A stretch of 64,000 nt of DNA from Hofstenia miamia. Taxonomy: Eukaryota; Xenacoelomorpha; Acoela. The DNA is taken from contig SCFE01000017.1 in assembly GCA_004352715.1 (NCBI GenBank), positions 87,676 through 151,675 on the forward strand. The letters run 5' to 3'. Shown here in pieces: positions 35,379 to 46,754 of the stretch. The translations under genes were made by a program, and so were the position numbers. The notes below the pieces were generated by a model, which worked only from the letters and a program-made list of their open reading frames with translations, was not told where the DNA came from and ran no database searches. Positions within the stretch are counted from its first letter, which is position 1, and each line of letters opens with the position of its first letter.

Positions 35379-36072
35379 ATTATGTCTTAATAAATTAGGT
35401 TCTAATGGATTTATGTCTTAAAAATTCAGTTCAAAATTAATTTATAGATTTACATTTCTAAGAAGCGAGATAGACATGAAGAATTATGATATTATCAATG
35501 AAGGAGATCTGCTGGAAAACAATATTTATTGAATAATTGTTTATTAAAAACTCTTTGTGCATGGGCAATACTTATTTAAAATGCTATAACTTTCGAAAAG
35601 GTTGCTTGACTAGTACCATAATTTATCAATCAGATGTTTTTGAAGTTAGTATTTATTCAATTTCAATACAGCAGAATTTATATATATATATATATATCAA
35701 TAACAAGTTCCCAAATAACTGGAAGGATCAAAAGTAAATTACAACACTATTAGTATTACAAGTGCTAAAACCTACTAAAATTATACACTGCAATCTTTGC
35801 GACCAAAGGTATTATGTGCTAATGGAATAGGTACTAATGATTTGTAAAAAAGGTATATTAAAAATCAAACAAAACCGTTTAAGAGAATATCCTAAAAATA
35901 CTACAAAATATTCAAATAACATTAAGTATGTAAGCCACAACCGCAAATATAACTTAAAATACTGCATTAGAACACAATTAATTAGGACTTAAAAACTTCC
36001 CCTTAATGTATTATTGTTGAACTTAATTCTTAAGAAGTAATTCCATTAGAACCTAATTCATTAGGACATAAT
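35379..36072. mobile_element. Long terminal inverted repeat element, about 690 bp
   Basis: Ends starting at 35379 (ATTATGTCTTAATAAATTAG) and ending at 36072 are inverted repeats that can be followed for about 55 bases with roughly one mismatch in six. Variants of the subterminal word TTCTAATGGA also occur inside, for example near 35818. No reading frame of interest. The target duplication is not clear (GGGT on the left, GACC on the right), so the superfamily is unknown. Confidence 0.7.
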
Positions 36073-36149
36073 GACCTTTATATTCATTTGTTGCTAGGCC
36101 CTGGTTATTAAGGAAATTAAAAATCACCGTGGGAGTGGGGATCCTCACA

Positions 36150-36169
36150 CCACACCACATGTGGTGTGG
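36150..36169. repeat. Perfect 20-bp palindrome
   Basis: CCACACCACATGTGGTGTGG is its own reverse complement. It is in a local GC-rich patch and adjoins further imperfect inverted sequence. It contains a CACATGTG core, but no function can be assigned. Confidence 0.7.
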
Positions 36170-36363
36170 AATGGAGGTGAAATTTTGGTTTGTGGGGATT
36201 CCTGTGAGAATTTCTGAATTAAGAAATTTTGTAGCCATCTTCAATACTGATTGTATAGATATAGGTTATTGTTTTAATAGTAACTGCTGCCTTGCCCTAT
36301 CGAAGTACGTTTTAAGAAAGAAATGAATTGATCTGATTTTAACAGTCATGGCAGTCATGGCAT

Positions 36364-36725
36364 CAGGCCGTAGCTAGCATTATCACCTAAAGGGGGGGGG
36401 TCGACACGCATTCAGGAAGGTTGATGGGGATTTTGACCTTCTTAACATTCAAATTGAGCACCAAGACTGTACACCATTTTAATTTTGTGCATTATGCTTT
36501 ATCGTGGGAGATTTTTAGAAGGGAGAGGTAATATTGTAGTGATTTTTAGAAAAATTCACAAAATATACTTTAGAAATGCATTTCACAGCATTGTTGAAAG
36601 CACAATTGAATTAACAAATTTTATTTTTACATGCTGATTTTGCTTTTAGGTTGGTTGTCCAGGAGAGGTTGCCTGACCTTCCAGAAGGGGTTCGCCCCCC
36701 CCAAACCCCAGTGGCTACGGGCCTG
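36364..36725. mobile_element. MITE with CAGGCC(C)GTAGC ends, hAT-like
   Basis: The left end reads CAGGCCGTAGCTAGC and the right end, reversed, CAGGCCCGTAGCCACTGG; each is followed inward by a run of at least eight G (C on the other side). Flanking octamers CATGGCAT (36356-36363) and AATAGCAT (36726-36733) match at six of eight positions, as an aged 8-bp hAT target duplication would. About 362 bp, non-coding. Confidence 0.7.
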
Positions 36726-37468
36726 AATAGCATAGTTCATAAATTTTTTTAACATAATAATGCATATATGTACATTATGTTTTACTATGTACACCAAAGC
36801 TATCTATGGATTGAATGAGTCTACATTTATGGGTAAACTTATTCGCTTGTTTTAGGTATTTGTCTTTTAATTAGAACGCATAGTGTTCTGAATGGTCACA
36901 TTGCATTGCATAGAGCAGAAACATTGCATTTTAATTAATTGTGCATTTAAAGTAATTTTTGATTTATGAAATGTAATTTTTTTGTGTTTTTGTAAATTTA
37001 TTTTCGCAAAATTTTGTAAATTTTGAATCTTCAAGTGTGAAAAATCAAATGTCCGATCTCAATTAACACTAATTTAAAATCAACCTCTATCTGCCTGTTG
37101 ACATTTAGTTATTGGTTCAGATTCACTACAATGAGGAAATTTCGTATAAATAGCTGTTCTAAGAATTATATTTATAATAATGGTAAAATGTGTTTTATAA
37201 ATTTTGATGTTGTGGAACCAGCTCCAGAAAGAAGAGAATGCCCTCTTTAAAAAACAGTTGTAAGTGTAAACCAAACAAGCTCTTACTTGTCATGCGCACA
37301 ACGCACCTGCCATTGCAAAGAGGACTTATCAATGCTAGAAAAAACCTGTGGATCAGTTTATTAGGTACTTCTTACAACCAACCAGAAGCATAGTATATTA
37401 TGCAATCTTAATATTGGCAGCATGCGATTAGGTGAGACATGTAGTTATTATATTTAAGTCCATGTACA

Positions 37469-38453
37469 CAGTGATTATTGTTTAAACTATAGTTTAAATT
37501 ATCCGTTAAGTTAACACTAGAAAGTCCAATGATTCTATATCTTAAATTCATGCAGATGTCAGAATTGCCCCATTCAAGTAAAATTAATGAAATCAAAGCA
37601 AATGAAAGAAAAGTGTCAGAAGAACAAAATAAGCTGTTTTTCTATTTAAATTCTCGTTACATGAGGCATTACAAATGCATTTAACATGTGCAAAGTGGTC
37701 AAATTTGACCGCTTGGGCTTTCTAGTGTTAAATACGCGTTAAATAGACAAATATGAACGGATTTTTATCGGAATTTGTTTAAACTATCACGTTAAATCTA
37801 GCTTAATATAAAATGGAAGGGCATTGGCCAACGACATAATCTACGTTCGCGATTCCTCCCTTTTCTATGCTGCAACATGCTTAAACCCTTTGAAGGACTC
37901 TCGCAGACTTTTATCCATTAGCGAGAAGATGAGAGGCGTGACATTTCTTGAAAATATCTTCAATAGTTTGGATAGAGATGATAAAATCCTTCCGTAAAAT
38001 GACTGAAGAGCTTCACATGCTGGACCTGATCGAAGCTGTGTGCAGTGAAGTGGGATTCCATGAAATGTAACAAAACCATGACAGTTTTCCCATGCAATTT
38101 GAAAATTTTTAGATAATGGTAGACGAAAATGTACTTGCTTTTGGATACTTTAAACTACCATTAACACAAAAGACATATCCAAAGATAGAGAAGGTAGCTA
38201 AAGTTGTGCTTTGTGTACTTCTCTCTCCCGCCTTGACTGAGCGGGCCTTCTCTAAGGCAAAGTTCCTGACTAAGAATCGCCTCAGCATGGAGAGTGTAAA
38301 AACTCGATAGCAATGCCTGTGCAAATGATTCATAATTTTATAAATTGAATATTGCACTCTTCTTTCAAAAATCGATTAAACGGATCCGTTAAATTCGAAG
38401 TTAATAGTTTAAAGTGAGAAAATCCGTTAAAATAACTAAACTGATTATCACTG
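37469..38453 (+). mobile_element. hAT transposon relic with 8-bp target duplication
   Basis: Inverted tips CAGTGATTATTGTTTAA and CAGTGATAATCAGTTTA are flanked by CATGTACA (37461-37468) and CATTTACA (38454-38461), an 8-bp target duplication with one change. Inside, on the plus strand, the frame at 38116-38310 encodes a typical hAT dimerisation domain: YPKIEKVAKVVLCVLLSPA, then TERAFSKAKFLTKNRLSMES. Most of the transposase is deleted. It carries a nested piggyBac-like MITE at 37515-37727. Confidence 0.9.
37515..37727. mobile_element. piggyBac-like MITE nested in the hAT relic, 213 bp
   Basis: The element begins CACTAGAAAGTCCAA and ends with the inverse CACTAGAAAGCCCAA, with TTAA directly outside on both sides (37511-37514, 37728-37731). 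It also has a GGTCAAATTTGACC palindrome near its right end. It lies wholly inside the hAT relic, so it arrived later. Confidence 0.88.
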
Positions 38454-38461
38454 CATTTACA

Positions 38462-39739
38462 TAAAATATATTTCTTATTGTTTGAATTGGGGTGAGATGA
38501 TTGTTAAGACATCTAAAAAATTATGTTTGTATCAAATCGCAAGCTTTTAAAAACAGTGTTACAAATATAACGGTGGTCTAACGATAGTGATAAATTTTTC
38601 AAATGTTATTATAATTTTGTTTATGTTAAAATATACATAAAATATTCAATTTCTACACATTGTTGATAAATTTGATAGTTTTGTCAAACATTTTGCTGTG
38701 GAGATTTGTTTGATAAAATTTTAATCCTGTTGTGTGGTGTGGAACTTGTAGTGTAGATTTGTGGAAATTTTTTTCTTATGGTGTGGTATAGTTGTGGTTA
38801 GAAAAATGTCAACCCACGGCAAGGCTGAACACCTGTTGAGAATAATGATTATAATAGTAATGTTATGTATGTAAATATTGGATATAATATTCGATATGAT
38901 GTATTAATTCGAAATATGTGAAAACATATGGCATTCTTTAGATGTTATGTATTTCTAATAATAAAATTTTACGTTAAAAATCATATTTCATCACACTTAC
39001 AATACCGTACATAATATGTTAAAAATATTTCTAATATCAAATTATAATATTACAGAAAAATTTTTATGCTGATTTAATTTAAAGGGGTTAAAGATTTTAC
39101 AGATGGGACTAAGCCCACTTTAGCCCCACCAATACAGTCCTGGAGAACGCAAGTGCCAATGATAATTCTTTTTGTTTTATCGCTATATTTCCTTAGTTCG
39201 AAGTTTTGCTTAAAAGATTTTCCATTGCACTGAGTAGCAGATTCAATAACAATGGAAGAGAACTGTTGTATGACGTTGTTATAGAAATTGCAATTAGATT
39301 TGTAAGAATTTTATGGAGAACAAACAGTTCTTCCCTTTCAAGATTACTAAATGGAATTAGTAATTTTGTATGAGTTGAGCACGACCGACAGTCATTTTCC
39401 ACTATGAAACTCTCACGGTGGATGTCTTCAAGGACTGCACACTCTATTTCATTTAAGATCTGCTTGGACATCTTAATCAGAGAAGAGTGACAAAATTAAA
39501 TGACATTAGAAATATTTCAAGCTTATAATTTTATTTATAATATATATTTTGTTGCAGAAATGCTTTCAACATTCTGGCATAATGCAAACACTTGTTTTTA
39601 TGCACGTCATTCATATTATGCATTACTGTAAATAATAAATTTAAATGTAAAACTGTAGACTGAAAAACATATATAATATTAAAAAGCAGGTGTTTAAAGA
39701 TAACAATGGATTCTTTATAGTAACAAGAAAAAGTTTGGT
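38462..39739. other. Intergenic stretch before the GPCR gene
   Basis: An unrecognised minus frame at 39193-39471 (92 codons, leucine-rich C terminus) is the only longer frame. A splice-acceptor-like TTTATAG ends at 39720, 19 bases before the GPCR start codon. Confidence 0.4.
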
Positions 39740-40645
39740 ATGAATACTTCCACTGTATTTACAGATTTACTCATTTATACAATACCTCCCAAGCTACCAA
39801 CAACAATTTTAATGTTAGTTGGTATTGCATTAAATGGTATTGTAATTATTACAATAATAAAGAGTGCAAAACTTCGTAAAGTGTTGACAAATATTATCAT
39901 CATAAGTCTTGCATTTGTTGACCTTCTCACGTGTTTGGCAAGTCTTTTTCAAATTCACATGTTGCTTCGCTTGAAAATGCCATCTGAAAGTGTAATGGGA
40001 TGGATGATTTGTAAATGCCTTTATTCCGGATTCTATCAATGGTATTGGGTTCCAGTGTCTATGCTTCATATTGTCCAGTTGGCAATTGAAAGATATTTTG
40101 CCGTTTTACATCCAATTCTATACAAAACTTTATCATGTGTTAATTTTAGAAAACGAGTTTGTACCATTATTTTACTTAACTATATATTTGGTTTTCTAAT
40201 TACTTCAATAATATTCTTGACGCTCAAGTACCTTAGGGGTGAATGCCTTCTATTGCAAAATGATTATATGCATATGACTAACATATATACAATTATATTT
40301 GTTGCATTTCCTCTGATATGTACAATCACGTTATTTATCTGTTATACGCGGATCATTATTCGAGTCGTATCCCTAGAGCATCGAAAAAGCGCTGTGAAGA
40401 AGAATTTAAAGTTAGCTCTCTTAACGTTTTTCATTACAGCTGTATTTATTTTGACTACTACCCCGACATATATCTATGCTGCTTTAATTTTACTAAGTCC
40501 TGTAAATGGAAAGATGTTTACGTTTTACTCCACAGAATTCATGATGTTTTCGCAGATAACTTTTGCGTCATCATTTATAAATCCAGCAGCTGTTATCATA
40601 CAGGGGGCAGATTTAAGACGAGAAATGATGAAAATATTGCGCTAG
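39740..40645 (+). CDS. Class A (rhodopsin-like) G-protein-coupled receptor, single exon
   Basis: The 301-residue protein has seven hydrophobic segments in the class A order. Visible landmarks: an NTST glycosylation site at the N terminus; LNGIVIITI in TM1; SLAFVDLL with the conserved Asp in TM2; a cysteine in MICKCLY at the top of TM3 that can pair with the one in RGECLL of loop 2; ERYFAVLHP at the end of TM3 in place of DRY; FPLICTITLF with the TM5 proline; LTTTPTYIY for TM6, keeping the proline but without the CWxP tryptophan and cysteine; and FINPAAVIIQ where NPxxY is usual. It would sit in the plasma membrane and signal through G proteins; the ligand cannot be told. The short tail ends soon after helix 8 (RREMMKILR). 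Intronless GPCRs of this kind are common in cnidarians and other early animals. The start is the first ATG in the frame. Confidence 0.88.
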   Translation: MNTSTVFTDLLIYTIPPKLPTTILMLVGIALNGIVIITIIKSAKLRKVLTNIIIISLAFVDLLTCLASLFQIHMLLRLKMPSESVMGWMICKCLYSGFYQWYWVPVSMLHIVQLAIERYFAVLHPILYKTLSCVNFRKRVCTIILLNYIFGFLITSIIFLTLKYLRGECLLLQNDYMHMTNIYTIIFVAFPLICTITLFICYTRIIIRVVSLEHRKSAVKKNLKLALLTFFITAVFILTTTPTYIYAALILLSPVNGKMFTFYSTEFMMFSQITFASSFINPAAVIIQGADLRREMMKILR

Positions 40646-42240
40646 TGCTGGTGAACTCTCCTTGAGATATGATTCAATGGGATGTGATGCATGCTAACTT
40701 TCTGTTTTTTGTCTAACAAAATTGATAAATTCGCTGTAATGATATTTAAAATATTTAGAAAGCCTAATATCTTAAATTGTTTAGTGTTGAAAACATACTT
40801 AATTTTATGTAAACACACATAAACGAAGTGTTTTCGCTACTTATATAGAAAGAAATACTTCGTTAATTAATATCATAACATAGTGATTTTTTAAGAAATG
40901 TTGCCCCATATCAAGAGAGCCTGAAATATCGTTGAAAAAGTTTCAACATGCCAAAAATAAGCTGATGCCTTGTAAGCATTTTTAATAATTTTAAATATAT
41001 TTAAATTCCGATGCCTCTTATACTTGGCGTATAGAATTTTTAATAAATAATAATAAAACCATTTGGTTACAAATGCAAATATTGAGTTAATAATTTCTTA
41101 AATTTAATATATGGAGGCTATCAAGTGGTCAAAAATAGATTTATCAGACGAATGTTGAGGGATAATTGTTTTTCAGTGTTTTATTATTTTATGGATTGTA
41201 GCAGTTTTGCTTAGTTTCCAAAAATAATGAGGAGCATTCTTAAGTACCGGTAAATATTGAAATCAATTTTTTAATCATGAGGAACTAGTGAATTAACATT
41301 CCCTGATTAAAAATTTTCCTGGAAGTAGTGGGGCAAACTGTGAGTGTGTTTGATGTGTTAGTAGTTAATACTAATACAAAATTTCTAAAAAATGCTAATT
41401 GGCTCACTTTGTTGTTCAGAAACATTAGCATCCATTTACAAATATTTTTTTAAAAAATTTGGTGTTCATTTAAATACCAATCGGGTTGGTCGCATATACA
41501 GTTTTCTGTGTTTTTAAAAAATTAGGTCACTAAAATTGATCTAATCTTAATTACATTTAATTAAAAATGTGATAATATTATCGTTAAGTTAATATCTTTT
41601 TGCGCTATACAGCACCAAGGAAATGCCGTTCTGATTATTTACAATAATTTGCAATAATCATTTTGTAACAAGTTGTAACATGTGCGAATTCTGTTATGCA
41701 CTGCACTTGGTGTGATGGAAAATTTTGCATATTTCAATCACCAACATTAATTTTCTACAAGATTCACTAGGAATTTTTCAAAATCTGTGATGATTTCCTC
41801 AAAAAATTTTTAAACCCTTATAGCGCACAGGGTTCCCGACAACCTCTGATTTTGTGCACACAACGTCTGAACAGGGCTCTCACTGCTTTTCTCCAGAAAG
41901 CAAAATATTTTAGGATAGTTGTTGTTTCCATGGGCATTAGACAGACCCATTAACTGAACAATAGATATGGTAAGAAATTGAATGTTTTTGTAGAAAATTG
42001 GATTTCTCATTGAAAACATATTGATATATTTATATACTTCAGACGCAAGAACAATTCTTCATCATTATGTGACTGCGCACAAACCCCTGGTTGTGTCAAT
42101 ATTTATCCTTTCAATGTTTTTTAAAAGGCTCGAATGTAAATTGCTTAAAAATATGGACAAAGCGGTTTTTAACCTTAAAATAGAGCTGGTGGAAATAGGT
42201 TAAAAAGGATTTACGAAGGATATTCCTTGCTCTCAGAATG
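40646..42240. other. Downstream region of the GPCR gene, no further gene
   Basis: AT-rich. AATAAA-type signals near 41045-41055 could end the GPCR transcript. No coding feature is supported up to the TA repeat. Confidence 0.45.
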
Positions 42241-42242
42241 TA

Positions 42243-42293
<51 letters not shown>
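42239..42293. repeat. (TA)n microsatellite
   Basis: About 55 bases of nearly pure TA repeat. Confidence 0.95.
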
Positions 42294-42295
<2 letters not shown>

Positions 42296-42578
42296 TAATT
42301 TGGTGAGTTAACATGTAAATTTCTGAAATTTTGAAGAATGATTGTAACAGTGTATTAGTTTATATTCATGATATGTACAACAGTGCAATTCTTATTTATT
42401 TATTTATTGCTTCAAATATGTATAGTTTCTCTTGTTTAAGATACGACCTGCGAGAGACTAGTTGCTAACAAATGTTTAAAGTTGTTGATAGCATAGGAAA
42501 AACAGTTTTACATTGTCTACCATCGACCACAACGATATATCTTAGTATTTCAAAATTATAACAAAAAAATTGCCGAAA

Positions 42579-43578
42579 NNNNNNNNNNNNNNNNNNNNNN
42601 NNNNNNNNNNNNNNNNNNNNNNNNNNNNNNNNNNNNNNNNNNNNNNNNNNNNNNNNNNNNNNNNNNNNNNNNNNNNNNNNNNNNNNNNNNNNNNNNNNNN
42701 NNNNNNNNNNNNNNNNNNNNNNNNNNNNNNNNNNNNNNNNNNNNNNNNNNNNNNNNNNNNNNNNNNNNNNNNNNNNNNNNNNNNNNNNNNNNNNNNNNNN
42801 NNNNNNNNNNNNNNNNNNNNNNNNNNNNNNNNNNNNNNNNNNNNNNNNNNNNNNNNNNNNNNNNNNNNNNNNNNNNNNNNNNNNNNNNNNNNNNNNNNNN
42901 NNNNNNNNNNNNNNNNNNNNNNNNNNNNNNNNNNNNNNNNNNNNNNNNNNNNNNNNNNNNNNNNNNNNNNNNNNNNNNNNNNNNNNNNNNNNNNNNNNNN
43001 NNNNNNNNNNNNNNNNNNNNNNNNNNNNNNNNNNNNNNNNNNNNNNNNNNNNNNNNNNNNNNNNNNNNNNNNNNNNNNNNNNNNNNNNNNNNNNNNNNNN
43101 NNNNNNNNNNNNNNNNNNNNNNNNNNNNNNNNNNNNNNNNNNNNNNNNNNNNNNNNNNNNNNNNNNNNNNNNNNNNNNNNNNNNNNNNNNNNNNNNNNNN
43201 NNNNNNNNNNNNNNNNNNNNNNNNNNNNNNNNNNNNNNNNNNNNNNNNNNNNNNNNNNNNNNNNNNNNNNNNNNNNNNNNNNNNNNNNNNNNNNNNNNNN
43301 NNNNNNNNNNNNNNNNNNNNNNNNNNNNNNNNNNNNNNNNNNNNNNNNNNNNNNNNNNNNNNNNNNNNNNNNNNNNNNNNNNNNNNNNNNNNNNNNNNNN
43401 NNNNNNNNNNNNNNNNNNNNNNNNNNNNNNNNNNNNNNNNNNNNNNNNNNNNNNNNNNNNNNNNNNNNNNNNNNNNNNNNNNNNNNNNNNNNNNNNNNNN
43501 NNNNNNNNNNNNNNNNNNNNNNNNNNNNNNNNNNNNNNNNNNNNNNNNNNNNNNNNNNNNNNNNNNNNNNNNNNNNNN
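42579..43578. other. Assembly gap of exactly 1000 N
   Basis: Gap just upstream of the LINE fragment; the 5' half of the LINE may be inside. Confidence 0.95.
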
Positions 43579-43670
43579 TGAACAAAATCAACTTCAGCCT
43601 GAATAAGCATGTACCCTATCGTCATCGGTTCATTAAACCTAATTGTTAAAATATATCAAAGAATAAGGAT

Positions 43671-45385
43671 GTGGAGATGCTAAAACTGGAGAAGAAAAAA
43701 ACATGGGAAGAATATCAAAGAGATTCTAATGAAGATCTTCATCAAAAGTATGTTAGTATCAAAGCTGAACTATTAAATTTAAAAAAGCGCCATAAAATTG
43801 AAAATGAGAAAAATGTTTTCAAAAATCTTTCACATTCAAAGTCTAGATGGAATTTTATTAATCATTTTTTAAATGGCAAGAAAATTGTCAATCGCAACAT
43901 CCAAGAGATTAAGATAAACAATAATACATGCAGTGATAAAAAAATAATTGAAAGGTATATGAACTTATGCTCTAGAGATATGGGTACCTACAAAGGTGAA
44001 CAAATAAAGCATGTAACCAACATTACGCAATTGCATCAAGAATTATTCAGGTTTAGATACATCAGGGAAGCTGAATTAATTAAGGAAATGGACAAACTAG
44101 ACCCCAATATCTCTAGTGGTGGTTGTAAGATACCAGTGTTTATTCTAAAAAAGTATATTAAATATTTCTCAGAATATCTCCTATTTGCATATTTAAACAG
44201 ACATACATAATATCTGATAAGCAATTTGGCTTTAAAAAAGGTCATAGTACAATTGATGCTTTACTGGCGCTAACGGAAAACATACGCCTTCATACAAATA
44301 ACAACATCTGCAGCAGTGTCGCACTACTCGATTTAAGTAAAGCATTTGATAGTTTAGATTTTCAAATACTAAACAAAAAACTTGGATATTATGGATTTAA
44401 TACTGATGCAAGAGCGTTTATGAGTAGTTTTTTAGACAAAAGACAACAGCGTGTGAAATTAGATAATATATACTCATAGTATATTTTTACAAACAAAGGA
44501 GTTGCTCAGAGTACTGTTCTCNNNNNNNNNNNNNNNNNNNNNNNNNNNNNNNNNNNNNNNNNAACATCTGCAGCAGTGTCGCACTACTCGATTTAAGTAA
44601 AGCATTTGATAGTTTAGATTTTCAAATACTAAACAAAAAACTTGGATATTATGGATTTAATACTGATGCAAGAGCGTTTATAAGTAGTTTTTTAGACAAA
44701 ATACAACAGCATGTGAAATTAGGTAACATATACTCAGAGCACATTTTTAAAAACAAAGAAGTTGCTCAGGGTAACATTCTCAGCCCTATTTTGTTTAACT
44801 TGTACATTAATGATTTAGCTAACCAAGTTTCAAATTGTGAACTGATCCAGTATGCAGACGATATTTGTGTAATCACCTATCATGCTAATCCAATAATCAC
44901 AAGTCAAAAACTAGAGGAAGCTATCCAACAAATCACGATCTTTTTGAAACAGAATAAGTTGACAATGAATACAGAGAAGAAAAATTAAACATAAGCAAGG
45001 ACATCACTTTGAACGTTTCTCCAAATAATCCACCAGTAAAAAATGCATATTCTGTGACTTATTTAGGATTCCAAATTGATAGAAATTTTACCCTTGGAAA
45101 GTGGAGTGCATTATCTAAAACACATGTTATCACCGATTTATTATATTATATATGCAAGTTTAATAAAAATGTTTCAAATTGTTAAACAAAAAATCATTTG
45201 TTCAACAATGTTAGCATAAATAACAGAACAAATAAATTGGCATGCAGAGAAAAAGTAGTGAATGAGTTTGGAGAGACGTCTTAACACCTACAGCTTGTAA
45301 ATATTGGAACAATTTACCACTACAGATAAGAAAAGAACATAATGTAACATAATCCATCATGTGGTAAAGCTGAGAGAAAGAAAAG
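43671..45385 (+). pseudogene. LINE (non-LTR retrotransposon) with reverse transcriptase, broken
   Basis: The plus-strand frame 43671-44210 encodes the region before the palm (RYIREAELIKEMDKLDPN followed by ISSGGCKIPVFILKKY). Then, in another frame, QFGFKKGHSTIDALLAL and SVALLDLSKAFDSLDF carry fingers and motif A. The frame 44713-44988 has AQGNILSPILFNLYINDLAN (motif B) and IQYADDICVI (motif C with YADD). Thumb sequence follows (YLGFQIDRNFT, near 45060), and a C-terminal piece reading YWNNLPLQIRK lies near 45297. No endonuclease domain is present. A 41-N gap at 44522-44562 separates two diverging copies of the motif A segment, so the middle is mis-assembled. Confidence 0.85.
44303..44781. repeat. 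Duplicated reverse-transcriptase segment around a 41-N gap
   Basis: Bases 44303-44521 recur at 44563-44781. About the first 120 bases are identical and the remainder differs at roughly one base in eight; the first copy has a stop (NIYS followed by TAG) that the second lacks. This is best explained by two genomic copies of the LINE being joined in assembly. Confidence 0.85.
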
Positions 45386-46555
45386 AAAGAACTAAGACTA
45401 ATTTTAGAAATAATGATTTTTAATTATTTATTGTACACACATGATTGGTATTAGTTAAATCATTTGTAAAATTATAAAGCAGTATTTTAATATTATTTAA
45501 AATGGCAGTACATTGTGCAAATCGTAAAAGACCGAAGTCACAAATGCTAATTAATGCTGACATGCGTAAATCGGCAAACAAAGAAAATCAGAATTCAGAA
45601 AATTGTCAACAACTTAGATTTAGCAGGTACTAGCCGAGTGCTTGATTGTTTAATAGTTTCATGTAAAAAAATGGTGCAATTTATTATTTTAAGGATGGCC
45701 GAAATTTATCGGATTTACTTTGTTTTCTTTTGTCAGGTTTATTTATTAACTACAATGGAAAGCTAAATGTTCAAGCACTAGGGTATTTGAGATGGTGGTC
45801 CACGACTTCATTTAACGGGAGACTTCGTAACAGCCTTGCACTTAACAATTAGTTGTTAGCGCCATTCAAATGGCTGTGCGGCTGGTAGCCGGTTCTTACC
45901 CGATGTGCTCATATGTTAAGTATAAGGATAGGGATTTTTCTTCATTATAGCTTTCCTATCATTTGTTGTTTGTATTATTGCATTATTATCTTTATGTAGG
46001 AGAATTCATATTTTGTTTGTATTGGAAGTTTATTATTTCATTACATTTAATTACTAGTCAACCGAACTACCAACTTCCTTGTTTTATGCTGACCGCCTTG
46101 GTTGTTCACATATACAATAGGTTAACATGTACGTATTTATATATAGCGTTATTACATGTAAGGAATAATAACAAGCTAATTCATTCGGGTTGCAAATTCC
46201 TCTTACGTTACAAATTCATTAATAACAAGAGCAATCAATGCACTAAATTAGTAAGTTATCACATACTGTCACTATTGCATTACCACACAACATTTCATGC
46301 ACTGAGTTCTTGGTGCGGCGATTGGTGTTTCTTTCAATGTTAAAGTGTTCGTTGGAATTAATAGTTACATCGTAGTACTTCAATTCCTCTTTGTGCTTTG
46401 CCTCAGGTCGGGTTTTTGACCCTGTACATTGTTCCATCTATCTCTTGTCTGGCACCTAAATTACTGTTGTTAATTCAAGTATCAATCGTAGTTGATCAGA
46501 TATTATGCTAAGTAATAAGTTACAACAAGTAAGAGTAAAAGAAGAGAGATGGAAA
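45386..46555. other. Stretch without a recognised gene
   Basis: Frames at 45554-45766 and 45963-46343 are open but not recognised, and the surroundings look like worn repeat DNA. Confidence 0.4.
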
Positions 46556-46556
46556 C

Positions 46557-46754
46557 TTGGAATCTGTCACCTACTGTACTAGTCAAGAAGGGAAATTAGT
46601 TAAAGCAGCTACTAAATTACATTCAGATTTATTAGTTGGAAGGTTGTCAAGATTCTACAATAATATAAGAACATTTAAGAAACTATTGAAGAAAAATTTG
46701 TTAACAAATCAATGTAAATACGGGCATTCAAAAATTCCATGGCAAAAAATTTAA
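46557..46754 (+). pseudogene. Possible LINE C-terminal tail
   Basis: A 65-codon frame ends LSRFYNNIRTFKKLLKKNLL and then TNQCKYG, which resembles the last residues of many LINE polyproteins (a W/Y-N-x-x-P...F-K-x-x-L-K-x-x-L pattern). It is followed by an AT-rich tail with TA repeats. The evidence is thin. Confidence 0.25.

Noticed and set aside
36053-36326. Two small proteins on opposite strands around the palindrome at 36150
   Set aside because: Both are produced by the inverted sequence, share the same HHMWCG residues and match nothing known.
39830-40069. Frames overlapping the GPCR (39830-40069 - and 40318-40665 +)
   Set aside because: They are shadows of the receptor gene.
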